Positions 55,076 to 63,262 of a stretch of 64,000 nt of DNA are shown here, in pieces. Made by a program: the position numbers and the translations under genes. The first letter of the stretch is position 1. Each line of letters opens with the position of its first letter. This stretch comes from Streptomyces sp. NBC_01235 (GTDB lineage Bacteria; Actinomycetota; Actinomycetes; Streptomycetales; Streptomycetaceae), in NCBI RefSeq assembly GCF_035989285.1, contig NZ_CP108513.1, forward strand, positions 806,001 to 870,000, written 5' to 3'. The notes beneath the pieces are model-generated. The model was not told where the DNA came from, did not search any database, and worked only from the letters and a program-made list of their open reading frames with translations.

Positions 55076-56423
55076 ACAGGTGGTTGGCGTACTCGGTGAA
55101 CTCCCAGTCGGTGACGTGCCGTTGGAAGCGTTCGACCTCGTTGCGCTTGTAGGTGAGGAAGGAGCTGGTGAAGCCCTTGCCGAGGAGGTCGGTCAGGGCG
55201 GTGTCCGCCTCCAGCGCGTCGAGCGCGTCGGACAGGTCCATGGGCAGGACGGTCGCCTTCGCGGTGTCGTAGCCGTAGCCCTCCAGCGGCGCGGGCGGCT
55301 CCTCGCCTGCCTCGATACCGAGGAGGGCGGCTGCGACGGTACCGGCGATCAGCAGATAGGGGTTGGCGCCGGCGTCGCCGAGCCGGAGTTCGAGGCGGGC
55401 GCCGGAGCCGCGCTCGGGCGGGACGCGGACCATCGCGCTGCGGTTGTCCAGGCCCCAGTCGACCAGCCAGGGCGCGAGGGTGTCGGGGCCGAAGCGTTTG
55501 TAGGAGTTGACGGTCGGGTTGGCCAGCGCGGCAAGGGCGGGGGCGTGCGCGAGGACACCTGCGACGGCGTGCCGGGCATGGGCGGACAGTCCGTAGGCGC
55601 CCGCTGGGTCGTCGAAGGCGTTGCGGCCCTCGGCGTCCTCGCACGACAGATGGAGGTGGAAGCCGGAACCGCCGGCGTCGTTGAAGGGCTTCGCCATGAA
55701 GGTGGCGAGCCGGCCCTCCCGGCGGGCCAGCTCCTTGATCGCGGCCTTGAAGCGGAAGGCCCTGTCGGCGGCCGACAGCGCCTCCGAGTGCAGGAGGTTG
55801 ATCTCGAACTGGCCACCGTCGAACTCGTGGTTGCCGCTGAGCACGTCGATCTTCAGATCCCGGACGTGCCGCAGGGTGCGCAGCAGGTGGTTGTCGGGGT
55901 CCGCGCGCAGTCCCGCCGTGTAGACGACGCCGCGGTCCCGTGCGTAGCGGCGCCAGCCGCCGGCCGGGTCCGGTTCGCACAGGAAGTACTCCAGCTCGGG
56001 TCCGACGACCGGTCGCAGGTCCCGCTCCCGACATCGCGCGAGGACGCCCCGCAGCAGGTCACGGGGCGACTCCGGGGCGGGAGCCCCGGTGGCGGGGTCG
56101 ACGACGTCCGCGAGACAGGTGGCGACACCGGGCTCCCACGGGAGCGCGACCAGCGTGTCGAGGTCCGGTCGTACGGTGATGTCCGGCAGGCCCGCGTCCA
56201 GGCCTCCCTCGACCGGTACGACGTCACCCTGCGGGCTCGTGTGGTAGACGGCCCGGCAGAAGGCGAGCCCGTGCTCCATGGCACGGGGCAGTGCCTCCAG
56301 CAGCACGTCACGGGCGCGGTCGGTGCCCATGAGATCGGGATAGGTCACCCGGACCACGTCGATGCCGTCGGCGGCGAGCCGCTCCATGGACCGGCGGATG
56401 TCTGGGGTGTCGTGAGCGCTCAC
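55074..56423 (-). CDS. Glutamine-synthetase-family ligase, probable gamma-glutamyl-amine synthetase
   Basis: This 449-residue GS fold reads VVGPELEYFLCEPDP (metal Glu), SGNHEFDGGQFEINLLHSEA (ligand loop), FMAKPFNDAGGSGFHLHLSC (ATP/metal His), NSYKRFGPDTLAPWLVDWGL, RSAMVRVPPERGSGARLELR and DAGANPYLLIAGTVAAALLG. The adenylylation Tyr loop of housekeeping GlnA is absent, and divergence from GlnA suggests an amine other than ammonia. Paralogues in streptomycetes attach glutamate to polyamines or ethanolamine; in aniline degraders a relative activates aniline. The GTG with GAGGAG at 56423 is the start. It is divergent from the ferredoxin operon. Confidence 0.88.
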   Translation of the reverse strand: MSAHDTPDIRRSMERLAADGIDVVRVTYPDLMGTDRARDVLLEALPRAMEHGLAFCRAVYHTSPQGDVVPVEGGLDAGLPDITVRPDLDTLVALPWEPGVATCLADVVDPATGAPAPESPRDLLRGVLARCRERDLRPVVGPELEYFLCEPDPAGGWRRYARDRGVVYTAGLRADPDNHLLRTLRHVRDLKIDVLSGNHEFDGGQFEINLLHSEALSAADRAFRFKAAIKELARREGRLATFMAKPFNDAGGSGFHLHLSCEDAEGRNAFDDPAGAYGLSAHARHAVAGVLAHAPALAALANPTVNSYKRFGPDTLAPWLVDWGLDNRSAMVRVPPERGSGARLELRLGDAGANPYLLIAGTVAAALLGIEAGEEPPAPLEGYGYDTAKATVLPMDLSDALDALEADTALTDLLGKGFTSSFLTYKRNEVERFQRHVTDWEFTEYANHL

Positions 56424-56498
56424 CGATTCTCCTCGGGCGGATTGGACGGGTGGCGAGAAGGCGACGCCGGCCGGGGGCGAGAGGGAGGGCCACTCCGG

Positions 56499-56520
56499 CA
56501 TGTCGTTTGAACCCGAACGG
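56499..56520. promoter_or_regulatory. Operator site A (GS-like gene side)
   Basis: TCGTTTGAACCCGAACGG lies at 56502-56519. Its inverse shares CGTT-GG-T-AAACGACAT with site C. A leftward -35/-10 pair (TTGCGG, TACCGT, 18-base spacing) overlaps it. Probably bound by the TetR regulator encoded at 62481. Confidence 0.6.
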
Positions 56521-56583
56521 TAGGGACGGTGTCCGCCGTCCCGCAAGGGGGCGCCCCTAAAAATTTATCCACCTGGACAGGTA

Positions 56584-56612
56584 TTGACCAGGGTCGAGCG
56601 GCTTCCTATGTT
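56584..56612 (+). promoter_or_regulatory. Sigma-70-like promoter of the ferredoxin operon
   Basis: TTGACC (56584-56589) and TATGTT (56607-56612) are separated by exactly 17 bases. The -10 element overlaps operator site B. The ferredoxin start is 141 bases downstream, so a long leader is expected. Confidence 0.65.
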
Positions 56613-56630
56613 GTTTGAAGCCAAACGAGT
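56608..56630. promoter_or_regulatory. Operator site B (ferredoxin operon)
   Basis: GTTTGAAGCCAAAC is a near-perfect palindrome. On the reverse strand the 23-base site matches site C at 63210 in 20 of 23 positions. It overlaps the -10 box, a position suited to repression. Confidence 0.7.
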
Positions 56631-56752
56631 CAGGGGTGCGGCTCCTCCGCACCCCTTTGGCCGGGGCCCGGCCGCGGCATCGCAACGCTGTCGGGCCCCT
56701 CTCCCCCGCTCTTCGCCCCGCTCCGACGCCCTCACCCTCTGGAGGAACGGCC

Positions 56753-56941
56753 ATGAAGGTCGTCGTCGACATGAACAAGTGCCAGGACCACGGCCAGTGC
56801 GTCTTCGCGGCCCCGGACGTCTTCTCGCTGGACGCCGACGGTCGCCTGGCCTACGCCCCCGACCCCGACGACGCGCTGCGCGACGAGGTCGAGGAGGCCG
56901 CGGACGTGTGTCCGCTCCAGGCCATCCGGATCGAGGACTGA
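56753..56941 (+). CDS. 3Fe-4S (single-cluster) ferredoxin
   Basis: This 62-residue ferredoxin reads VDMNKCQDHGQCVFAAPDVF (Cys-x5-Cys) and ADVCPLQAIRIED (final Cys-Pro), the three-cysteine pattern of P450-reducing [3Fe-4S] ferredoxins of actinomycetes. GGAGG is 7 bases before the ATG. It passes electrons from the reductase 6 bases downstream to the P450 encoded divergently. Confidence 0.95.
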   Translation: MKVVVDMNKCQDHGQCVFAAPDVFSLDADGRLAYAPDPDDALRDEVEEAADVCPLQAIRIED

Positions 56942-56947
56942 GGCCCC

Positions 56948-58201
56948 ATGACCGGAACCGCCACCGGACGCATCGTCGTCGCGGGCGCCTCGATGGGCGG
57001 TCTGCGCGCCGCCGAACAACTCCGCGCGGCGGGCTGGACCGGCGCCGTCACGGTCGTCGGGGACGAACCCCACATGCCCTACAACCGGCCGCCCCTGTCC
57101 AAGGAGGTGCTGGCCGGGAAGGCGCCGTTCGAGTCGCTGGCCTTCACCCCGAAGGCGGCCGCCGCCGACGTGGAGTGGAGGCTCGGCACGAAGGTGGTCG
57201 CGGCCCGCCTCGACCGGCGGACCGCCACACTCGACGACGGTTCGTCGCTGCCCTACGACGGGCTGGTCGTCGCCACCGGGATGCGGCCCCGGCGGCTGCG
57301 CTGTCCGGGCCCGCTCACCGGCCGCCACACCGTCCGCACGCTCGCCGACGCCCAGGGGCTGCGCCGGGAACTGACCCGGCCCGGTGTCCGTGTGGTCGTG
57401 GTCGGGGCCGGTTTCATCGGCTGCGAGGTCGCCGCGACGGCCGTCGGCCTGGGCGTCACCGAGGTGACGGTCGTCGATCCGCTGCCGTTGCCCATGGTGG
57501 GCCCGCTGGGCGAACTGCTCGCCCGTGCTCTGCTGAAGCGACACGAGGAGCGCGGAGTGCGCTTCGCGCTCGGCGTCGGCGTGAGCGGCTTCGAGGGCGA
57601 CGGCGGGGGTCAGGGTGTCGGCGGTGCGGACGGGGGCCGGGTCACCGGTGTGCGCCTGGCCGACGGTCGCGTGCTGCCCGCCGACGTCGTGGTCGAGTCG
57701 GTCGGCTCGGTCGCCAACGTCGAGTGGCTGGACGGCAACGAGCTCGACCTCACCGACGGTGTGCTCACCGACGAACACCTGCGGGTCGGGGGACGTCCTG
57801 AGGTGGTCGCGGTCGGCGACGTGGCCCGATTCCCCAACGCCCGCTACGACGGCGTACCCCGCAGGGTCGAGCACTGGTCCATCCCCACCGACACCGCCAA
57901 GCACGCGGCGAAGGCCCTCGTCGCCCATCTCAGCGGCACCGAAGGGGAGTCGACTCCGTTCGCCCCGCTGCCCACGTTCTGGAGCGACCAGCACGAGTTC
58001 CGGTTGCAGTCCTTCGGGGCGCCGGTGCTCGGCCGGGACGACGTCCGTGTCCTGGACGGCGACCCGGACGGGGACGTCCTCGTCGGCTACCACGTCGACG
58101 GCCGGCTGGTCGGTGTCGTCGCGCTCGGCGGCCACACCACCGCCATGGGCGCCGCCCGTTACCGCGCCCAGCTGCTGAAGCAGCCCGCTCTCACTTCGTA
58201 A
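56948..58201 (+). CDS. NAD(P)H-dependent FAD ferredoxin reductase
   Basis: This 417-residue reductase has the FAD motif IVVAGASMGGLRAAEQLRAA, PYNRPPLSKEVLAG, the NAD(P) motif VVVVGAGFIGCEVAATAVGL and VVAVGDVARFPN for flavin. It is of the rubredoxin/putidaredoxin-reductase type found beside P450 ferredoxins. Its C-terminal reductase domain reads PTFWSDQHEFRLQSFGAPVL. Residues 220-232 contain a Gly-rich insert (EGDGGGQGVGGADGG). Confidence 0.93.
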   Translation: MTGTATGRIVVAGASMGGLRAAEQLRAAGWTGAVTVVGDEPHMPYNRPPLSKEVLAGKAPFESLAFTPKAAAADVEWRLGTKVVAARLDRRTATLDDGSSLPYDGLVVATGMRPRRLRCPGPLTGRHTVRTLADAQGLRRELTRPGVRVVVVGAGFIGCEVAATAVGLGVTEVTVVDPLPLPMVGPLGELLARALLKRHEERGVRFALGVGVSGFEGDGGGQGVGGADGGRVTGVRLADGRVLPADVVVESVGSVANVEWLDGNELDLTDGVLTDEHLRVGGRPEVVAVGDVARFPNARYDGVPRRVEHWSIPTDTAKHAAKALVAHLSGTEGESTPFAPLPTFWSDQHEFRLQSFGAPVLGRDDVRVLDGDPDGDVLVGYHVDGRLVGVVALGGHTTAMGAARYRAQLLKQPALTS

Positions 58202-58211
58202 GGAGCCTCAA

Positions 58212-59024
58212 GTGACCAGAGTCCGCGGTTACTTCCATCCCAAGACGGCGAGCGGTGGCTCGTCGCTCGTCCCCGCCCCGCCCTGGCGCTACTCCGGCGA
58301 TCTGCTCACCGTCGAGTACCGCACGGATCCCTCGCGGGTGCGTGAACTGCTGCCCGAGCCACTGGAGTTGGCCGACGAGGATCCTGGCGCGGTGGCGCTG
58401 ATCTGGGCCGACTGGCAGTCGTGCTCGGCGGCGGGGGCGGAGCTGCTCGATCCTGTGCTGGCGCAGTACAAGGAGGCGTTCGCGGTCGTCCGCTGCAGGT
58501 ACCGGGGGCAGACCTACTCGCGGTGTGTGTACATCTGGGTCGACAAGGACTTCGCCATCGCGCGGGGGCTGCACCAGGGGTATCCGAAGAAGCTGGGCTC
58601 GATCCACCAGACCCGCCCGCACCCGTACGGACCCGCCCCGCGCATCGAGGCGGGCGCCCGCTTCGGGGCCACCCTCGCCGCCGCGGACCGGCGCCTGGCC
58701 CAGACCGTTGTCACCCTGCGCGAGCCGTCCGAGACGAACGGGTTCGTCAATGGGCATGCCATGGCTCATCACCGGTGGCTGCCTTCGATCGAGAAGGGGA
58801 AGGGGCTTGCGCTGGATGAGCTGATCGAGTCGGGAGCGGCTTCTTTCGAGGGCGGGCAACCGTGGGTCGGTGACGCCGAGTTGGAGCTTTTCGAGGCGCC
58901 GACCGAGGAGTTGGCCCGGTTGGAGATTCGTGAGCCCATTGCCGCGTATTACCGGCAGGTGGGGGTTGTCTGGGATGGGGGGCGGCTGTTGGAGGTGGGG
59001 ACTTCAAAAGCGTCTGCCGAGTGA
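58212..59024 (+). CDS. Acetoacetate-decarboxylase-family protein
   Basis: This 270-residue protein has the ADC-family pattern SLVPAPPWRYSGDLLTVEYR, QSCSAAGAELLDPVLAQYKE, CVYIWVDKDFAIARGLHQGY and GYPKKLGSIHQTRPH. The PKK pair matches the Schiff-base lysine region of acetoacetate decarboxylase. Homologues outside solventogenesis act as aldolase/dehydratase-like enzymes on keto acids. Its place in an aromatic ring-cleavage operon suggests handling of a ring-fission keto acid. GTG with AGGAG 7 bases upstream. Confidence 0.85.
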   Translation: MTRVRGYFHPKTASGGSSLVPAPPWRYSGDLLTVEYRTDPSRVRELLPEPLELADEDPGAVALIWADWQSCSAAGAELLDPVLAQYKEAFAVVRCRYRGQTYSRCVYIWVDKDFAIARGLHQGYPKKLGSIHQTRPHPYGPAPRIEAGARFGATLAAADRRLAQTVVTLREPSETNGFVNGHAMAHHRWLPSIEKGKGLALDELIESGAASFEGGQPWVGDAELELFEAPTEELARLEIREPIAAYYRQVGVVWDGGRLLEVGTSKASAE

Positions 59025-59144
59025 TGTCGGTGGTCGGCCGCGGGTTCGTCGTGGCTGGTCGCGCCCACGCGGCGGAGCCGCACATGTCACGGCCCCGCCC
59101 CTGAGTAAGTCACCTCCCCCTCTGTTGTCAGGAGCCCCTCTCCC

Positions 59145-60605
59145 ATGTCCCACACCATCAGCGTCGGCGGTGTTGCCGTCGACACCCGGCACTGGATCGG
59201 CGGTCGGCGCGTCGCCTCCGTCGAGACATTCGCCGACCACTCGCCCATCGACGGCGCCGTCCTCGGGGAGATCGCCCGTGGTGGGCCCGCCGAGGCAGAG
59301 GCCGCTGTCGCCGCTGCCAGGGCGGCGTTTCCCGGATGGGCCGCCACCTCCCGTGCCGAACGCGCCCGCGTGCTGCACGCCATCGCCGACGGTGTCGAGA
59401 AGCGGCTCGAAGAGCTCGCCATCGTCGAGACCATCGACAACGGTGCCCTGCTGCGGTCCCATCGGCGGGGTGTCATGCCCCGCGTCGCGCACAACTTCCG
59501 TTTCTTCGCGGACTGGTTGCTTTCCCTCGGTCACGAGGACTTCGAGACGCGCGGGCACACCAACCACGTCAGCTGGGATCCGGCCGGACCCTGCGTGTTG
59601 ATCACCCCGTGGAACGCCCCTCTCATGCTGGCCACCTGGAAGGTCGCCCCGGCGCTCGCCGCCGGGAACACCGTGGTCCTCAAGCCCGCCGAGTGGTCCC
59701 CGCTGACCGCATCCCTGCTCGCCGACATCGCCGCCGAGGCCGGGCTGCCCGCCGGAGTGCTCAACGTCGTCCAGGGGTACGGCTCGGAGATCGGCGACGC
59801 CCTCACCTCGCACCCGGACGTGCGTCGCGTCAGTTTCACCGGATCGGTGCCGACGGCCAGGCGGATCTCCGCGTCGGCCGCCACCAACCTCACCCCGTTG
59901 AGCCTCGAACTCGGCGGCAAGTCACCCCTGTTGGTGTTCGCGGACGCGGATCTCGACCTTGCCGTCGACCTCGCGGTGGAGCAGTACGACAACGCCGGGC
60001 AGGTCTGTCTCGCCGCGACCCGGATCCTCGTCGAGGAGTCCGTCGCCGAGGAGTTCACCCGGCGCTTCGTGGCGAAGGCCTCCCGGCTCACCCAGGGCGA
60101 TCCGCGGGAGGAGGCCACCGACCTCGGGCCCAACATCCATCCCCGTCAGCTGGAGAAGATCGACGGGTTCGTGCGGCGGGCGGTCGAGGCGGGTGCCCGC
60201 ACCCTGCTCGGCGGGCACCGGGGGGACGGCCAGTACTACGCGCCGACCCTCCTCACCGACGTCGCCCAGGACTCGGAGATCGTGCAGGAGGAGGTCTTCG
60301 GGCCGGTGCTGACCCTCCAGACCTTCGCCGACGAGGACCAGGCCGTCCGGCTCGCCAACGACACCCGCTTCGGGCTCGCCGCCACCGTCGCCACCGGCGA
60401 CCGCGAGCGCGCCGAACGCGTCACCGGCCGGCTCGTCGCCGGCACGGTCTGGGTCAACTGCTTCTTCGTCCGCGACCTCCAGGCGCCCTTCGGCGGCTCC
60501 CGCCGGTCCGGCGTGGGGCGCGAGGGCGGCACCTGGAGCTTCGACTTCTACTGCGACCTGAAGAACACCGTGACCGCGCCGACCGGATGGACCGACCATG
60601 GGTGA
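59145..60605 (+). CDS. Aldehyde dehydrogenase, HpaE-like (hydroxymuconic semialdehyde type)
   Basis: The 486-residue ALDH has PWNAPLMLATWKVAPALAAG, GNTVVLKPAEWSPLTASLLA, SFTGSVPTARRISAS, the catalytic Glu in LELGGKSPLLVFAD and the catalytic Cys in NAGQVCLAATRILV. The nearest known function by pattern and context is oxidation of 5-carboxymethyl-2-hydroxymuconate semialdehyde after ring cleavage. CAGGAG precedes the ATG by 10 bases. It overlaps the dioxygenase gene by 8 bases. Confidence 0.9.
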   Translation: MSHTISVGGVAVDTRHWIGGRRVASVETFADHSPIDGAVLGEIARGGPAEAEAAVAAARAAFPGWAATSRAERARVLHAIADGVEKRLEELAIVETIDNGALLRSHRRGVMPRVAHNFRFFADWLLSLGHEDFETRGHTNHVSWDPAGPCVLITPWNAPLMLATWKVAPALAAGNTVVLKPAEWSPLTASLLADIAAEAGLPAGVLNVVQGYGSEIGDALTSHPDVRRVSFTGSVPTARRISASAATNLTPLSLELGGKSPLLVFADADLDLAVDLAVEQYDNAGQVCLAATRILVEESVAEEFTRRFVAKASRLTQGDPREEATDLGPNIHPRQLEKIDGFVRRAVEAGARTLLGGHRGDGQYYAPTLLTDVAQDSEIVQEEVFGPVLTLQTFADEDQAVRLANDTRFGLAATVATGDRERAERVTGRLVAGTVWVNCFFVRDLQAPFGGSRRSGVGREGGTWSFDFYCDLKNTVTAPTGWTDHG

Positions 60606-61542
60606 GATCGTCGGGGCGGGACTGCTCGCCCATGTCCCCACCATCATGCTGCCCGAGGCCGACCGGCTGGAGCTGAACGAGGGCAAGGAGATCACCCTCG
60701 TCACCGGGCTCCAGCAGCTCCGCGCAGACGTCTTCGAGCGCGATGGCGCCAACGACTACGACACCGTCGTCGTCCTCGACTCCCACTGGGCCACGACCGT
60801 CGAGTTCGTCGTCACCGCCCAGCGGCGCCGGGCCGGTCTGTTCACCTCCGAGGAACTGCCGCGCGGCATGTGCCGGATGCCGTACGACTTCCCCGGCGAT
60901 CCCGAACTCGCCCACAACATCGCGAAGTTCGCCGACAAGCACGGCACGTGGATCACCCCCATCGAGGACGACTACCTGCCGATCTACTACGCCACCGTCA
61001 ACCTCTGGAAGTTCCTCGGCGAGGGACTGCCCGACAAGCGGTGGGTGACCATCGGCGTCTGCCAGACCGGTGACATGGAGGACCATCTGCGGCTCGGGCG
61101 CGCGCTGGCCGACGGCATCGCCGCCACCCCGGGGCGGCGCGTACTGCTGATCGCCTCCGGCGCCCTGTCGCACACCTTCTGGCCGCTGCGCGAGATCCGC
61201 GACCACGAGGCCAGCGACCCGGTCCACATCCGTACACCGCAGGCCCGCGAGGCCGACCACGAACGCATCGCCTGGTTCAAGGAGGGCCGTCACGACAAGG
61301 TCCTCGACACGATGGACGAGTTCTGGAAGCACAAGCCCGAGGCGAGGTTCTTCCACTACCTGATGATGGCCGGCGCCCTCGGCGAGCAGGCCTGCACCGC
61401 CCGGGCCCGGCAGTACGGGGAGTACGAGAACTCCGTCGGCACCGGCCAGGTCCACCTCTGGTTCGACCGCCCGGCCGACGGCTGGACCGGCACCGGCACG
61501 CCCTCGTCCGGCGCCCCGCACCACCCCCACCGCCGTATCTGA
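60598..61542 (+). CDS. LigB-type extradiol dioxygenase, HpaD-like
   Basis: This 314-residue type III extradiol dioxygenase reads GAGLLAHVPTIMLPEADRLE (iron His), VVLDSHWATTVEFVVTAQRR (second His) and LIASGALSHTFWPLREIRDH (His base). By family it opens 3,4-dihydroxyphenylacetate (homoprotocatechuate) or a similar catechol next to the diol. The Fe(II) triad looks complete. It is translationally coupled to the ALDH gene. Confidence 0.9.
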   Translation: MGEIVGAGLLAHVPTIMLPEADRLELNEGKEITLVTGLQQLRADVFERDGANDYDTVVVLDSHWATTVEFVVTAQRRRAGLFTSEELPRGMCRMPYDFPGDPELAHNIAKFADKHGTWITPIEDDYLPIYYATVNLWKFLGEGLPDKRWVTIGVCQTGDMEDHLRLGRALADGIAATPGRRVLLIASGALSHTFWPLREIRDHEASDPVHIRTPQAREADHERIAWFKEGRHDKVLDTMDEFWKHKPEARFFHYLMMAGALGEQACTARARQYGEYENSVGTGQVHLWFDRPADGWTGTGTPSSGAPHHPHRRI

Positions 61543-61554
61543 GGAGTCACCGTC

Positions 61555-62400
61555 ATGCCCGAGTACCGCCGCATCCTGCTCGACGGCGCCGTCGTCGACA
61601 CCGTCCGGGAGGGCGACGAACTCGTCGCCGGGGACGGCCGCCGCGTCAGGACGCAGGACGCGCGGCACCTGCCGCCGGTGGTCCCCTCCAAGGTGATCGC
61701 CGTCCATCTCAACCACCGAAGCCGTGTCGACGAGTTCCGGATCGAACTCCCGGACACGCCCACGTACTTCCACAAGCCGACCTCCTCCCTCAACTCCCAC
61801 CAGGGCGCGATCGTGCGTCCCGAGGGCTGCAAGTGGCTCAACTACGAGGGCGAGGTCGCCATCGTCATCGGCAGGACCGCGAGGAACATCTCCCCTGCGG
61901 AGGCGGGGGACTTCATCGCGGGCTACACCATCGCCAACGACTACGGTCTGCACGACTTCCGCGACACCGACGCCGGCTCCATGCTGCGGGTGAAGGGCTC
62001 CGACACGCTGTGCCCGCTCGGGCCCGGTCTGGTCACCGACTGGGACTTCCGTGGCAAGCGGCTGCGGACGTACGTCAACGGCGAGGTGGTGCAGGACGGT
62101 TCGACGGACGAGATGAAGTGGGACATGCACTACCTCGTCGCCGACATCGCCCGGACGATCACCCTGTACCCCGGTGACGTGCTGCTGTCCGGGACCCCGG
62201 CCAACTCCCGCCCCGTGCGGCCCGGCGATGTCGTGGAGGTGGAGGTCGAGGGCCTGGGCCGGCTCACCAACCACGTCGTCACCGGTCCGACCGCCGTCCG
62301 CGCCGACGTCGGCGCCCAGCCCACCGAGTCCGAGGAGGTGCTGTCCACCGCGCTCGGCGGCGACTGGGAGTTCCGCGGCATCCGCCCGCCCAGGCGATGA
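61555..62400 (+). CDS. Fumarylacetoacetate-hydrolase-family decarboxylase/isomerase, HpaG-like
   Basis: This 281-residue protein reads PPVVPSKVIAVHLNHRSRVD, FHKPTSSLNSHQGAIVRP, LNYEGEVAIVIGRTARNIS (metal Glu), GYTIANDYGLHDFRDTDAGS, RVKGSDTLCPLGPGLVTDWD and DVLLSGTPANSRPVRPGDVV. This matches the HpaG/FAH group that decarboxylates or isomerises the ring-fission keto acid. ATGA couples it to a possible upstream start of the TetR gene. With the two preceding genes it completes a homoprotocatechuate meta-cleavage core. Confidence 0.9.
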   Translation: MPEYRRILLDGAVVDTVREGDELVAGDGRRVRTQDARHLPPVVPSKVIAVHLNHRSRVDEFRIELPDTPTYFHKPTSSLNSHQGAIVRPEGCKWLNYEGEVAIVIGRTARNISPAEAGDFIAGYTIANDYGLHDFRDTDAGSMLRVKGSDTLCPLGPGLVTDWDFRGKRLRTYVNGEVVQDGSTDEMKWDMHYLVADIARTITLYPGDVLLSGTPANSRPVRPGDVVEVEVEGLGRLTNHVVTGPTAVRADVGAQPTESEEVLSTALGGDWEFRGIRPPRR

Positions 62401-62480
62401 GCGCGGGCGCGTCGCGGCCCGTCCCGTGCGACGCCGCCGTCGTCCCCTCGGCGCGCGGGCGGGCCGGTAGGGTCGCCGTC

Positions 62481-63107
62481 ATGACCGAGTCCGCCGCACA
62501 CCCCGAAGGACGCGAGCCGCGCCGGCGCATGAACTACGGGGAGGGCCGGGAGGCCCTGCTCAACGCCGCCGTACGGGTCGTGGCGCGGGGCGGGCTGCGC
62601 AAGCTCACATACCGGGCCGTCGCACAGGAGGCGGGGACCACGCACGGGCTGGTCGTGCACCACTTCGGCTCGCGGGACGCGCTGATCGAGGAGGCGCTCG
62701 CCCACGCGATCCGCACCTCGCTGAGCACCAGCGCGCTCGAACCCGGCACAGGCGAGGTGGCCGACTTCTCGGCCGGGCTTTCCGAGATGGTCGTCGACGA
62801 CCCGGACATACAGGCCTTCCAGTACGAGCTGCTACTGGAGTCCCGCCGCCGGCCCGAGCTGCTGCCGCAGATCAGGGCCCTGTACGACGACTACTTCGCC
62901 GCGACCGGGCGCGAACTGTCCCGGATCCTCCCCCAGGGTGCCGACCGCGCCCTGACCCGGCTGGTCTTCGCCGCCCTGGACGGGCTCGTCCTGCACCAGC
63001 TCGTCTTCGGTGAGCCCGAGGTCACCGACGGGGCCGTCGCCGAGCTGCACCGGCTGATCCGCCTGCTCCAGGCCGACGAGGACACCGGCTCGGCGTCGGA
63101 ACACTGA
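62481..63107 (+). CDS. TetR-family regulator of the ring-cleavage locus
   Basis: This 208-residue protein has a TetR helix-turn-helix (NYGEGREALLNAAVRVVARG, RAVAQEAGTTHGLVVHHFGS) and a helical ligand domain ending LHQLVFGEPEVTDGAV. An in-frame ATG at 62397 overlaps the previous stop, but the stretch to 62481 is low-complexity, so the later start is preferred. It is the only regulator in the locus and the likely binder of operator sites A, B and C. Confidence 0.88.
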   Translation: MTESAAHPEGREPRRRMNYGEGREALLNAAVRVVARGGLRKLTYRAVAQEAGTTHGLVVHHFGSRDALIEEALAHAIRTSLSTSALEPGTGEVADFSAGLSEMVVDDPDIQAFQYELLLESRRRPELLPQIRALYDDYFAATGRELSRILPQGADRALTRLVFAALDGLVLHQLVFGEPEVTDGAVAELHRLIRLLQADEDTGSASEH

Positions 63108-63209
63108 CCGGTCCGCGGTCGTCCGCGATCGTCCGTGATCGGCCCGTCCTCGGGCACCTCTTGCGCGCACCCCCTTGCCAAACGGATAGTTCCAGCCCAC
63201 CATGGGGCA

Positions 63210-63232
63210 ACTCGTTTGGCCTGAAACGACAT
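63210..63232. promoter_or_regulatory. Operator site C (permease gene)
   Basis: CTCGTTTGGCCTGAAACGAC lies 30 bases before the permease GTG. It is palindromic (CGTTT/AAACG) and matches site B in 20 of 23 positions. A further half-site CCAAACGGA is at 63178. Confidence 0.7.
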
Positions 63233-63262
63233 CCCCTCTTCGCTCTCAGGCAGGTGATCCGC

